Assembly: GCA_052326585.1 (NCBI GenBank)
Contig: JBKQLU010000029.1
Coordinates: 1 to 64,000 of the forward strand
Direction: 5' to 3'
DNA from: JAPLJC01 sp052326585
Lineage (GTDB): Bacteria > Desulfobacterota > Desulfobaccia > Desulfobaccales > 0-14-0-80-60-11
Length of the DNA: 64,000 bases
Shown here: positions 27,391-35,855 of the stretch, piece after piece
Position numbering within the stretch: the stretch's first letter is position 1
How the letters are laid out: each line of letters opens with the position of its first letter
Program-made: the position numbers and the translations under genes
Notes under the pieces: model-generated
Database searches by the model: none
The model's input: the letters and a program-made list of their open reading frames with translations, nothing else
Told to the model about the DNA's origin: nothing

Positions 27391-27534
27391 CTAATGGATC
27401 TCTTTGTCCTCGTCCCTGCCGGTGAGGAAGAGCCAGAAGCCCAAAATAGCCAGGAGCGTCACCCCCATCAGGATATAAGCTGCACCCTTGGTGTAGACCA
27501 GGAAGTCAAACAAGGTATAGAAACGTGGTTCCAT
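27391..27534 (-). CDS. hmcD: HmcD: 47-aa small membrane subunit
   Basis: A short gene coding for 47 residues that begin MEPRFYTLFDFLVYTKG and contain a single membrane segment (AAYILMGVTLLAILGFWLFL), ending GRDEDKEIH. It lies in the 190-base space between hmcC and hmcE on the same strand, exactly where hmcD is found in known hmc operons, with 11 bases to the hmcC stop. It is probably a structural subunit of the complex. Confidence 0.85.
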   Translation of the reverse strand: MEPRFYTLFDFLVYTKGAAYILMGVTLLAILGFWLFLTGRDEDKEIH

Positions 27535-27545
27535 GCGATTATTCC

Positions 27546-28796
27546 TCAGTGCCCGAAGGTTTGGGGGTGGCGCTGGAGTTTATGTTCGGTTAATTCCGGG
27601 CTCTCTTCTTCCTCACCTTCGTGGGGGACGTGCTCCCGATAGCGGGGATCTTCATGAAATATGGGCATCCGGCTGGCGATGAAGCGGAAGACCAGGAGCC
27701 CCAGGGTGATCAGGTAGACCGAGATGGCAATTTCCATCCAACTGGGGAAATAGCGGTCCGCCGGCGCCAGTTGCCAGTTGAAGGCCACCAGGGAGGTGTT
27801 GAAACGGTTGAGGATAATGCCCGACACGGTGAGCACCGCAGTCCACTTGGCGAGCTTCAGGTTCTTCTCCCGCACCGCGATGGCATAGAGGAAGGCCGGC
27901 AAGGCCACGAAGCCCAGGAGTTCCACCAGAAACCAGGCGCCGTAGCCGGTCAGCAGATAGCTCCATTTATTGTCGATGCCGATGCCGACCACCTTGATCA
28001 TGAAGTAGAGCGCCAGCACCATGGCCGCTCCCTTGGCAAATCCCAGGACCACGTCGTCGTGCTCCTTGAGGTAAGTGGCATCCATCTGGCCATGCAGGTA
28101 ATGGTGCGACAGGGTCCCCTCGAAGATGACCATGGACAGGCCGGCGGCAATGCTGGAGACGAAGAAAAAGACCGGCAGGTACATCGAATACCACAGGGGG
28201 TGGAGCTTGGAGGGCACCAGCAGGTAAAGGGCCCCCAAGGAGCTCTGGTGCATGGTGGAGAGGACGACCCCCAGGATGGTCATAGCCAGGATTATCTTGA
28301 CGATGAAGTCCCGGGGTTTCTGGAAGCCGAGCCACTCCAGGCAGGCCGGCAGCCACTCGACGAAGAGGACGTTCAGGTAGAGCATGACGCACAGGCCCAC
28401 TTCGAAGAGGACCGAGGTGGGGCCGGCCTGCACGAAGAAGGGATAGGGCAGCCGCCAGGGCCGGCCCACGTCGTATAGCAGGGCGACCACCACCAGGGAG
28501 TAGCCCAGGAAGGCGGTTAGGATCGCCGGCCGCACCGCGGAGTGATAACGCTTCAGGCCAAAGACGTAACAGGCCGCCGAGGTGGTGTAGCCGCCCGCGG
28601 CCAGGGCGACTCCGCACAGCAGGTCGAAGGCGATCCAGATGCCCCAGGGATTGTTGTCCGACAGGTTAGTGACCGCGCCCAGCCCTTTGGTGAAACGCAG
28701 CAGGGTGAGCGCAGCGCCGACCAGGAAGATGACGCAGACCACCACATTAAAAGGCGTATAAAGGGTTTTTTTTACGGCAGAGGTCTCAGCGGCCAT
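27546..28796 (-). CDS. hmcC: HmcC: NrfD-family membrane subunit
   Basis: A 416-aa protein of the NrfD/PsrC/HybB family with about ten membrane segments (for example VVCVIFLVGAALTLLRF at the N-terminus). The family binds quinones and contacts an iron-sulfur partner, here HmcB, whose stop lies 1 base before this start. Conserved features include DNNPWGIWIAFDLLCGVALAAGGY near residue 43-66 and HQSSLGALYLL near residue 185. It would connect periplasmic HmcA/HmcB to the quinone pool or a proton-conducting step. Confidence 0.92.
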   Translation of the reverse strand: MAAETSAVKKTLYTPFNVVVCVIFLVGAALTLLRFTKGLGAVTNLSDNNPWGIWIAFDLLCGVALAAGGYTTSAACYVFGLKRYHSAVRPAILTAFLGYSLVVVALLYDVGRPWRLPYPFFVQAGPTSVLFEVGLCVMLYLNVLFVEWLPACLEWLGFQKPRDFIVKIILAMTILGVVLSTMHQSSLGALYLLVPSKLHPLWYSMYLPVFFFVSSIAAGLSMVIFEGTLSHHYLHGQMDATYLKEHDDVVLGFAKGAAMVLALYFMIKVVGIGIDNKWSYLLTGYGAWFLVELLGFVALPAFLYAIAVREKNLKLAKWTAVLTVSGIILNRFNTSLVAFNWQLAPADRYFPSWMEIAISVYLITLGLLVFRFIASRMPIFHEDPRYREHVPHEGEEEESPELTEHKLQRHPQTFGH

Positions 28797-28797
28797 G

Positions 28798-29850
28798 CTA
28801 TTCGCCCTCCCGGGTCTCAGGCTTGGCGGCTTCCGCCAGGGCCTTCTTGACCTCCCGCTCGATGGCGGCCTTCTTTTCGGCCTCGGCCTTGGTCAAGGCC
28901 TTTTTGCGCTTGTCCTCGGCTTCCGCCTGGGTCTGGGCCACAGCCTTGGCCACTGCTTGGGCCATCTCCTCTCGGGCGACCTTGTCCTTGCGCCTGGAAA
29001 TCGCGTAGATGCCGGTCAAGAGCACCGGCCAGGTTGCGGCCACCAGGGGCACCGCCGCCAGCGCCCCGGAGGTGAGTTCCGGGGCCGGCACCACCCCCAG
29101 GTCCTCGCGCATGCCCAGAGCCCGGAAGGGCACTCCCGAGAGGTAGAGCCAGTTGGTGCCTCCCATTTCGTGCTCTCCGTAAATATAGTTCAGGTAACGG
29201 CCCGGCAAGGCCTGGAAACGCTCCCGGGCCATCTGGAGCAGGTCCCGGCGTTTGCCGTAGACCAGGGCCTCGACCGGGCAGGCGCCCACGCAGCCCGGCA
29301 CCGTCAGTTTCCCCGAAGTGATCTGGGGATAACACAGGGTGCATTTCATGATGCGCGGGGTCAGAGGCTCGTTGAATTCGAAGGTGGGAATATCGAAAGG
29401 GCAGGCGATCATGCAGTAGCGGCAGCCCACGCAGACCGTGCCGTCCCAGATTACCGCCCCCTGGCTGGTCTTGGTGTAAGCCCGCACAAAGCAGGAGGAG
29501 GCGCAGGCCGGCTCCAGACAGTGGTTGCACTGCCATTTTTTGAACACCGGGCCCGGGGCGCCCGGGAGGTCATACCGGTTGACCACCGTATAGGTCCAGG
29601 AATGGGTCCGGCGTTTCGTCTTAAAGACGCTCAGGTCATCGAAAGGCTCGGGTGGCGGCGGCAGTTCGTTGACTCTATTGCACCCGGCCTCGCAGCGGCG
29701 GCAACCGATGCAGCGGGTGGCGTCAAACAGGACCCCGAAGCTTTCGGGATATCCCGTAAAATGTTCGTTGCCTGCGGCTCGGGCCGGCTTGCCCAAGGCG
29801 GCGCCCACTCCCGCGGCTCCCAGCAGGCCCAAAAAGGTTCTTCGCAACAT
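28798..29850 (-). CDS. hmcB: HmcB: periplasmic four-cluster ferredoxin subunit
   Basis: A 350-aa protein with a Tat-like signal (MLRRTFLGLLGAAGVG). Four Cys groups for [4Fe-4S] clusters are visible: CIGCRRCEAGC (from C47), CNHCLEPACASSC, CVGCRYCMIAC, and CTLCYP...GCVGACP. After the cluster region a membrane segment (AAVPLVAATWPVLLTGIYAI) is followed by a long charged Ala/Lys/Glu-rich helix ending in GE, which probably lies in the cytoplasm. It would pass electrons between the HmcA haem wire and HmcC. It is 29 bases after hmcA and 1 base before hmcC. Confidence 0.92.
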   Translation of the reverse strand: MLRRTFLGLLGAAGVGAALGKPARAAGNEHFTGYPESFGVLFDATRCIGCRRCEAGCNRVNELPPPPEPFDDLSVFKTKRRTHSWTYTVVNRYDLPGAPGPVFKKWQCNHCLEPACASSCFVRAYTKTSQGAVIWDGTVCVGCRYCMIACPFDIPTFEFNEPLTPRIMKCTLCYPQITSGKLTVPGCVGACPVEALVYGKRRDLLQMARERFQALPGRYLNYIYGEHEMGGTNWLYLSGVPFRALGMREDLGVVPAPELTSGALAAVPLVAATWPVLLTGIYAISRRKDKVAREEMAQAVAKAVAQTQAEAEDKRKKALTKAEAEKKAAIEREVKKALAEAAKPETREGE

Positions 29851-29879
29851 GGACGCGCTCCTCCACCGGCCCCTGCCGG

Positions 29880-31604
29880 TTACTTCTGCTTTTCCTTATG
29901 ACACTCGCTGCAAGCCGTGGCGGCGGGCTTCTCCAGGTTCATGTCCGCGTGGCAGTCCATGCACTGCCGGTGTAAGGCGGCCAGCAGCGCCGGGCGATTC
30001 GCCTCCCTGGCCTGAAGGCTCTCGCCGCTGTGGCAGTTGCTGCAGCGGGGCGGTTCCTTGGCGGGCGGGCTGTGATGGTGGCAAGCCTGGCAGATGGTGC
30101 CCGGATCGCGGTGGAAGTATGCGGCCAGGGTATTGCCTTTGATTCCCTTAAGCATCGCCTCCAGATGCTTTTTGTGGCTGAACTCGGACGGCTGGAACCG
30201 GTTCGCCAGGGCCTTGATTGTAACCGTCTCCGGGAGCTCCTCCAGGTGGTAGGTCTCGGGGTTCGGGTTCCGGGCCTGGAGCAGGGTCTGGGCCAGTGCG
30301 GTTTTCTCCGCCGGCGGGAGCAGGCAGATCTGGCCCGGAGTGGCGCCCCCGGGGATGGCGGTTTCCGCGGCCTGCAGGTGGCACTGCCGGCAACCGGCGT
30401 CATCGGGGCGGCAGGACTTGCCGAGATGGTTGTGGCAGCCGGCGCACTTCGCCGGGGCCTGCAGCCGCCTATGGCAACCCTGGCAGCTCGCCCGGCTCGA
30501 CAGCGAGTGCATCGCCTCTTCGAAGGAGATGAACTTGCCGTCCTTGGCCCCCATCTGGGTGTGGCACTTCTCGCAGGCCTCCATGGAATCATGGTGGCAA
30601 ACCCGGCAGGTGTCGCTGTTCTTTTCATGAGCCCGGTGGTCGAAGGCCACCGGATCCATCACATAGGGTTTGCCGGCCCTGCCCTCCTCCCACTGGGGAT
30701 CGTGGGTGATCAGGACCGCATCCGGCTGTCCCCTTTTGAGCCGCGGCACTTCTTTATTGGGGAGCGTGGCCACCCACTCCTGATTCTTTTTGGCATCCAG
30801 AGCCTGGGCCTTCGCCCCGTGACAGCCGGCGCAGTCGATGGGGCCGTTATCCTTCGCCCCCCGTTTAGCCAGATCGAGGTGGCAGAGGATGCACTGCTGG
30901 TGGTCGGCCTGTTCCAGGCTCTTTACGTCCTTCTCCTCCCGGGCCAGGTGGCAGTCGCGGCAGCCATCCTCCTTCCCCTGGGCGTAGAAGGTCTTTTTGG
31001 TTACAGGGTCGTATTGGTGATGGCAGACGCCGCAATTGTCCTTATAGTTCTGGTAAGCTGGTATGGCCTTGGAGGCGATGTGCCGGTAGTGTGATGCCAG
31101 GTTGAACCCGGCATCCAGCCTGACCGCGGCGACCCGCGGCTGGGCGTTATGGCAGGAGCGGCATTCCCCGTCCAGGGGGCCGGTCTTCTTGCCCGCCGCG
31201 GCCTCTTCCATATGGCAGCCGATGCAGTTGGCGTGATAGATTTCTCTTGCTGCGGCCGGACCGCGGCTGAGATAAAATCGGCCTGTGAAGGCGGTGGCGG
31301 TGAAGGACAGGAGGTGGCAGGTGGTGCAATCCTTCTTTTCCTTGCTAAGCGCCTCGGTATGCTTGTCATGGGAGAAGGTGGCCGGGGGCAGCTCCAGCTT
31401 CTGAAAGGCGGCCAGGGTGGCGATCTTGATCAGGTCCGGGCGCCCCGTCTCGGCGGCCGGGAGCGGCGCCTTCTCACCCCGGGCTTGGGTCTCGGCGGGT
31501 TTAAGCGGTTCCTTCTCACCTTGGGCCTGGATGCCATAGAAAGAGGCCGCGCCACTCAACAACAGGATCCCCGCCCAGCTTAGCAGTCGTCTTCCTTTCA
31601 GCAT
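29880..31604 (-). CDS. hmcA: HmcA: 16-haem high-molecular-weight cytochrome c
   Basis: A 574-aa periplasmic cytochrome with a signal peptide (LLSWAGILLLSGAASFYG) and exactly 16 CXXCH haem motifs, counted from CTTCH to the last CSECH. This is the number and length expected for HmcA of sulfate reducers. A poorly conserved Pro/Lys spacer follows the signal. It collects electrons from periplasmic hydrogenases or small cytochromes and feeds them to HmcB. It is the first gene of hmcABCDEF; its promoter shares a segment with that of a second cytochrome operon at 34.7 kb. The start codon follows AAGGAT. Confidence 0.95.
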   Translation of the reverse strand: MLKGRRLLSWAGILLLSGAASFYGIQAQGEKEPLKPAETQARGEKAPLPAAETGRPDLIKIATLAAFQKLELPPATFSHDKHTEALSKEKKDCTTCHLLSFTATAFTGRFYLSRGPAAAREIYHANCIGCHMEEAAAGKKTGPLDGECRSCHNAQPRVAAVRLDAGFNLASHYRHIASKAIPAYQNYKDNCGVCHHQYDPVTKKTFYAQGKEDGCRDCHLAREEKDVKSLEQADHQQCILCHLDLAKRGAKDNGPIDCAGCHGAKAQALDAKKNQEWVATLPNKEVPRLKRGQPDAVLITHDPQWEEGRAGKPYVMDPVAFDHRAHEKNSDTCRVCHHDSMEACEKCHTQMGAKDGKFISFEEAMHSLSSRASCQGCHRRLQAPAKCAGCHNHLGKSCRPDDAGCRQCHLQAAETAIPGGATPGQICLLPPAEKTALAQTLLQARNPNPETYHLEELPETVTIKALANRFQPSEFSHKKHLEAMLKGIKGNTLAAYFHRDPGTICQACHHHSPPAKEPPRCSNCHSGESLQAREANRPALLAALHRQCMDCHADMNLEKPAATACSECHKEKQK

Positions 31605-31781
31605 AAATCCAATCCTTCGCTTAGCCGGAAAATCGGCACCCCCTGGTTGAGAAGGTACCGGCGATTTATGTGAATATATTCACTAAAATTGAGCCCTGCG
31701 CCGCAAAGCTATCCAGTCTGCCTAGAATATTTGTTGGATTTAGCAACAGGCACTATATTGAGAAATGTTTCCCGACCGATT

Positions 31782-31832
31782 TTACCACCAAAGATTATGC
31801 TAATTTCATACATTTGTCCAAAAAAAATGTCT
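31782..31832 (-). promoter_or_regulatory. Putative hmc promoter (shared element, copy 1)
   Basis: Read on the minus strand: TTGGAC (31816-31821), 16-base spacer, CATAAT (31794-31799), a plausible -35/-10 pair about 180 bases before the hmcA start. The whole segment is nearly identical to 34716-34771. The long leader between this promoter and hmcA (31605-31790) shows no gene. Confidence 0.6.
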
Positions 31833-32011
31833 GCCTTTGGAAGGAAATTTTTGGATGGAAAGACTCCTGCCCCCCTGCCCGACCCAGGGCTGATGACACC
31901 CTGGCCGGCCATGCTTCCCGAGGCTACGGTGAGGTGAAGATCCAAGTAACCGGGGTCACCGGCCGGCCCTTGGAGGTCTAACTGGAGGAAGGAACCCTGG
32001 CTGGTCGCTAT

Positions 32012-32077
32012 GAGCCGGATGAGCCGAGAGGTTCACTTCCGGATCTGAGAGAGCGTGCGGGTGTAACTCCCCACGCT
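32012..32077 (+). mobile_element. Group II intron remnant (domains V and VI)
   Basis: The plus strand has GAGCCGGATGAGCCGAGAGG and its partner TTCACTTCCGGATC, which together match the hairpin of bacterial group II intron domain V, including the catalytic AGC triad (32013-32015) and a GAGA tetraloop. The stem GCGTG-CGGG-TGTAA-CTCC-CCACGC after it looks like domain VI. Compared with the usual TCCGGTTC, the 3' strand reads TCCGGATC, giving a G-A mismatch, so it is probably decayed. No intron-encoded maturase or 5' domain is visible nearby. The rest of 31833-32234 carries nothing else I recognise. Confidence 0.6.
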
Positions 32078-32234
32078 AATCGGCTCCGCATATTACCCTC
32101 CGGGCTAGACCTGCAGGCGCGCTTGGAGACTTCCCAGTCTTTGGGTTCTTGTTCGTGGCCGACGCCGCCGCGGTCAGACGTCTTCCGCTATCAGCCAGGA
32201 AATGCCGGCGAGCAAGCCGGCAAGGGGGACGGTG

Positions 32235-34142
32235 CTACTCAGTCTTGGTATCTTCATCAGCGGCACCGTCTTCCTGCATGGATTCGCCGTGAGCCGGTTT
32301 CCTGCCGAGGAACCAGACCTCGTTCGGGTGGAAAATGACCCAGCAGAATTGCCAGACGACGATGGCCAGCGTAGCCAGCAAAGCTTCGTAGAAATGGAGG
32401 ACTTGAGCCACGTCGACCGAGATATTCGGCAACATGCGCAGAATGGTTTCGCTGAAGATCAGCATCGCGCCGGTGACGATCATGACGAACGATCCCCCCA
32501 GCAGCGCCCAATACTCGACCTTCTCGGCGTAGTTCCAACGGCGTGTCGGTGGCGGGGTCTTGGCCAGGCCGATGTTGTAAAGCAGTTGGCCGACGCCGTC
32601 TTTCAGGTCGTGGAACCGGAACCAGAGTTCTTTGACGTGAGCGCGTCCGCGCCGCGTGCAGCACAGCGCCACCAGTTGGACGAAAAAGAGCCCGGCAAAC
32701 GCGCCGCCCGCGATGCGGTGGATCATGCCGCGCATGTATTCGCCATTTTTCAGCAGGTTGAACGGCCAACTGAAAAACGCATCGGGATACTTGTGGGCGA
32801 AGCCGGTATAAGCGAGGATGATGAACAGGAGCGTCAGGCTCAGGTGTTGGTACCGGACCCACTTGGTCAGGGGCACTTCGCTGTCAGCCGACTCCCGGAC
32901 TTTCCGGAGGTGCGCCCGCGTCTTGGCGACGTAGTCCAACGCATTGAACGCCAAGATGCCGCCAATCGTCAGCACGATGATGACATTGAAAAATAGAGTA
33001 ATAAAGTGCACCAGCCACTTGCCCTTCCCGGCGCCCGGCAGGTTGTGAATCTTTAACTGACCTTCCACAAGTCGTGTGTCGATACCGGGATGACACTTGC
33101 CGCAGGTCTGCGGCAGGTTCTTCGGGTTCAACGACGACAGCGGATCGCTGGACGGCAACACATCATGAAATCCGTGGCACGACGCGCAGTTGGCCACCGT
33201 CATCTCGCCAAACTGCTTCGCCAGACCATGAAAACTCTGCATGATATCCACTAGCTTCAACGACATCTGGTACTGCTCCGCGATGCGTCTCGAGCGGTGA
33301 CACTGCCCGCAGGTCTCCGGAATATGCGCCGCAGCAACTTTGGAAGTGGCTTCTTTGATTGCCTGAATCGTGTGTTCGCCGTGACAATCCGTGCAGACCG
33401 CGGCGTCCCGAATGCCCCTGGCAACCGCCTTGCCGTGCACGCTGCGCTGGTAGGTGTCATTGACGTTTTCGTGACACTTGCCGCACGTGCCGGGAATGTT
33501 CTGCCAGTAAAGCTTCGAGGCCGGGTTGGTGGACTTGTGCAGACCGTGCGACCCGTGACAATCCGTGCAGACCGCCGCCTGCGTGATACCGCCTTTCAAC
33601 GCCAAGCCGTGCACGCCGCGGTCGTAGGTCGCGACTGGCTCAGCCTCAAAGAGATTGTACTTCATCATCTCCGCGATATTGCCATGGCAACGACCGCAGG
33701 TCTGTGGAATGTTCACGCGGTTGACCGGCGACTGTGGGTTCCGGGAGTTCAACAACGTATGCCAGTGTCCGTGACAATCCTTGCATCCGGCGGCTTCGGA
33801 TTCGCCCTTGGCGACCGCCTGACCGTGGTCGCTTTTCAGGTATATCTGCGTCTCCACCCGGTGACAGGAGCTGCAAGCCACCGGCTTGGGCGTGAAACCG
33901 TCCGGATGCGGCACCTCGGTGATATCGGCATGGCAACTGGTGCAGAGATTCTTGCCGTGGATGGACGCCCCGTATTCCTTCTCATCCACAAACAGCGACA
34001 CCACCTGGCCGGCCTTGTCGGTCTTAGTCAGGTCCTTGGCGCTGTGACAGGCGAAACAATCCGAGTTTTCTAACGCATGAGCCGTACCGGCAGCCAGCAG
34101 CACTAGCGCCAATATACCCGCCGCTCGCAGCAGCGTTTTCAT
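32235..34142 (-). CDS. CbcL-like multihaem cytochrome c fused to b-type membrane domain
   Basis: A 635-aa protein with a signal peptide (residues 1-23), then 11 CXXCH motifs (first CFACH at 29-33), then a C-terminal part with about five membrane helices from residue 375. The helices hold His residues suited to b-haems (RYQHLSLTLLF, GMIHRIAGGAF, VLHFYEALLA, VIFHPNEVW). This fusion of a periplasmic c-haem wire to a HydC/FdnI-like b domain is the architecture of CbcL of Geobacter, which oxidises menaquinol during extracellular electron transfer. Here it could link the quinone pool to periplasmic or extracellular acceptors. It lies downstream of a monohaem cytochrome gene; 219 bases separate them. 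Confidence 0.85.
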   Translation of the reverse strand: MKTLLRAAGILALVLLAAGTAHALENSDCFACHSAKDLTKTDKAGQVVSLFVDEKEYGASIHGKNLCTSCHADITEVPHPDGFTPKPVACSSCHRVETQIYLKSDHGQAVAKGESEAAGCKDCHGHWHTLLNSRNPQSPVNRVNIPQTCGRCHGNIAEMMKYNLFEAEPVATYDRGVHGLALKGGITQAAVCTDCHGSHGLHKSTNPASKLYWQNIPGTCGKCHENVNDTYQRSVHGKAVARGIRDAAVCTDCHGEHTIQAIKEATSKVAAAHIPETCGQCHRSRRIAEQYQMSLKLVDIMQSFHGLAKQFGEMTVANCASCHGFHDVLPSSDPLSSLNPKNLPQTCGKCHPGIDTRLVEGQLKIHNLPGAGKGKWLVHFITLFFNVIIVLTIGGILAFNALDYVAKTRAHLRKVRESADSEVPLTKWVRYQHLSLTLLFIILAYTGFAHKYPDAFFSWPFNLLKNGEYMRGMIHRIAGGAFAGLFFVQLVALCCTRRGRAHVKELWFRFHDLKDGVGQLLYNIGLAKTPPPTRRWNYAEKVEYWALLGGSFVMIVTGAMLIFSETILRMLPNISVDVAQVLHFYEALLATLAIVVWQFCWVIFHPNEVWFLGRKPAHGESMQEDGAADEDTKTE

Positions 34143-34361
34143 GGTTTACTTCCTGGCACGGCGGGTTGAGTGATAGCGGGGCAGTCATATCCTATCGGGC
34201 AAGGCGCGGCGAACCGGCTGAATACGGCCAGCACCGGGCGGAAGATGCCAGCCGGCTTGCCTGACACGGCGGAGGCCAATTGGGGACGCGGGGCCTTATG
34301 CCCATTCATGAGGGAGTTCCAAATCGATGCCTAAAGGAGCGGAGGCAGCCGCTCAGACCCT

Positions 34362-34676
34362 TTACTTTTTGGGGAGGGACCGAAGATACGCGATAACGTC
34401 TGCCACTTCAGCATCGCTCAACTTGTATGCCGGCATTTTTATCGCGGGCCCGAGGGTTTTCTTGGGGTCGAGGAGCGATCCCTTGAGGTAGGCGTCATCA
34501 TGCGTCCCGACCAGCGCATCCATGGGCTTGCCCTGGGTGGAGCCTTCCTTGTGGCACAGGGCGCAGTGTTTAGTCTCGACCAGGGCTTTGCCACTATCCG
34601 CGGACCCGCCTTGAGCCCATGCTGATCCGGCAATTCCCAACGACAGCACTAAAAGGATTGTCACTACTGATTTCAT
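34362..34676 (-). CDS. Small monohaem c-type cytochrome
   Basis: A 104-aa class I cytochrome c with signal peptide (MKSVVTILLVLSLGIAGSAWA), one CALCH motif (C38, C41, H42), a probable distal Met in IKMPAYKLS, and a C-terminal helix DVIAYLRSLPKK typical of the fold. RBS AAGGAG. It precedes the CbcL-like gene and probably carries electrons to or from it. Its promoter region is almost identical to the hmc promoter segment. Confidence 0.92.
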   Translation of the reverse strand: MKSVVTILLVLSLGIAGSAWAQGGSADSGKALVETKHCALCHKEGSTQGKPMDALVGTHDDAYLKGSLLDPKKTLGPAIKMPAYKLSDAEVADVIAYLRSLPKK

Positions 34677-34715
34677 TTTTGCTCCTTAATGGTTGGGAAA
34701 TACATCCTGTAAAAT

Positions 34716-34771
34716 TTTACCTTCAAAAGATTATTATGCTAATTTCATATATTTGTCCAAAAAAATGTCTA
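34716..34771 (-). promoter_or_regulatory. Putative cytochrome-operon promoter (shared element, copy 2)
   Basis: On the minus strand TTGGAC (34755-34760), 16-base spacer, CATAAT (34733-34738), about 55 bases before the start of the monohaem cytochrome. Nearly identical to 31782-31832 upstream of hmcA, with a three-base insertion after the -10 and a few substitutions. The remainder of 34677-35185 is AT-rich toward this element and holds a divergent promoter at 35065. Confidence 0.6.
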
Positions 34772-35064
34772 GCTCTCGAATATTTTAGAGGAAAAACCTT
34801 AAGCCCCCTGGCAAACTCGCGGCTGGCGCATCTTTCCTTACGCGTCTTTTGGAAATTCTGACGCTCTGCCATAATGCCAGACCCTGGTATCCTTTACCTA
34901 TCGGCAACCGCCACCTCAATTTTGCGGGTACCTCATCGCCCCTCCCCCGCTCCCGGACCAGGGACCGTGGCGGAGACCAATTTGGCCTTCCAGGAGCGCC
35001 GGGAGGGCAGGTTTTTCACTAACTTTTCTTTTGCCAGGGGGTTGCGATTTTTTATATAATTAAG

Positions 35065-35092
35065 TTGACATTCGCGGCGCTCCCCATATATT
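35065..35092 (+). promoter_or_regulatory. Sigma-70-type promoter
   Basis: TTGACA (35065-35070), 16-base spacer, TATATT (35087-35092), about 90 bases before the ATG of the small secreted protein at 35186. Confidence 0.7.
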
Positions 35093-35185
35093 ATTGGGCG
35101 GAAAGGAGTTTGCGGCTTTTTCTCAATACACCACAAGGGGGGGGAAAGCCGGATGTCAACCTTTGCGGAAGGAGGAAGGAGAGTT

Positions 35186-35524
35186 ATGCGGTCAAAATTG
35201 TTGGTAGGGTTGATGGTGGCTTTGGTGGCAGTATTCTTCATCAGCACCGCCGCCCTGGCGGCTGGAGGCGAGAAGTTACTCTGCGTCTCCAAGCAGGATC
35301 TCAAGGGGCAAGAGACGGTGGCTTCGTGTCTGGCGAAGGGGGAGCGCTTCGCGGTAGTCGATCCTTACGGGATAGTGCGCATCCTGACCCCGGAAGAGGT
35401 GGAGCTGACCAAAGCCTTCAATCCCAAGGCCTTCGAAATCCGGGCCTTCGGCATGCATTACCAGAAACAGGCGCCCACCATTGCGCCGTTGCCGGGACCC
35501 CCGCCCGAGGCGGGTGGTGGTTGA
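35186..35524 (+). CDS. Small secreted protein, unknown
   Basis: A 112-aa protein with a signal peptide (MRSKLLVGLMVALVAVFFIS..., cleavage near ALAAG). The mature part has two cysteines, an internal DPYGIVRILTPEEVELTKAF segment and a Pro/Gly-rich tail (APLPGPPPEAGGG). Not recognised. The start at 35186 has GGAGGAAGGAG upstream; an upstream frame extension would put extra residues before the signal. It is a single-gene unit with its own promoter (35065) and terminator (35579), so probably expressed well. Confidence 0.75.
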   Translation: MRSKLLVGLMVALVAVFFISTAALAAGGEKLLCVSKQDLKGQETVASCLAKGERFAVVDPYGIVRILTPEEVELTKAFNPKAFEIRAFGMHYQKQAPTIAPLPGPPPEAGGG

Positions 35525-35578
35525 TGCCAACCTCCCTGTTTAGTCAGGGAATCCGGCTTTAACCAAGAATCTAGGAAA

Positions 35579-35612
35579 AAGCCCTCAAAGCAATGCTTTG
35601 AGGGCTTTTGTT
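35579..35612 (+). terminator. Rho-independent terminator
   Basis: Perfect 13-bp stem (AAGCCCTCAAAGC and complement), AAT loop, followed by TTGTTTGTT, downstream of the small secreted protein. Confidence 0.9.
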
Positions 35613-35794
35613 TGTTGCCCCGCCTCTCCCCCGGCCAAGACGACAGGACCGCCGCAAAGAATGAGGGGGCCTTGAAAAGATCTGAGCCGCGGCGCCGTAG
35701 TCGGGGAGCAGTCGGACCCTGCGACCTCTCCCGGCTTACCCCGGAGACTTAACCCTTTCCTGACTCCCGGGGATTACCCCGGCCTGGGCTCCGG

Positions 35795-35819
35795 TCCTGA
35801 TCCGGGACCCGGATCAGGA
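35795..35819. repeat. Perfect inverted repeat
   Basis: TCCTGATCCGGG / CCCGGATCAGGA around a single A, effectively a 10-bp stem with a GGACC loop. It lies 37 bases after the stop of the minus-strand lipoprotein gene but has no T-tract. It may be an unusual terminator or a protein-binding palindrome. The rest of 35613-35855 shows no gene. Confidence 0.5.
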
Positions 35820-35855
35820 GCCCGGCGGCCGGGCGCCCTCCCCGTTTGCCGCGGC

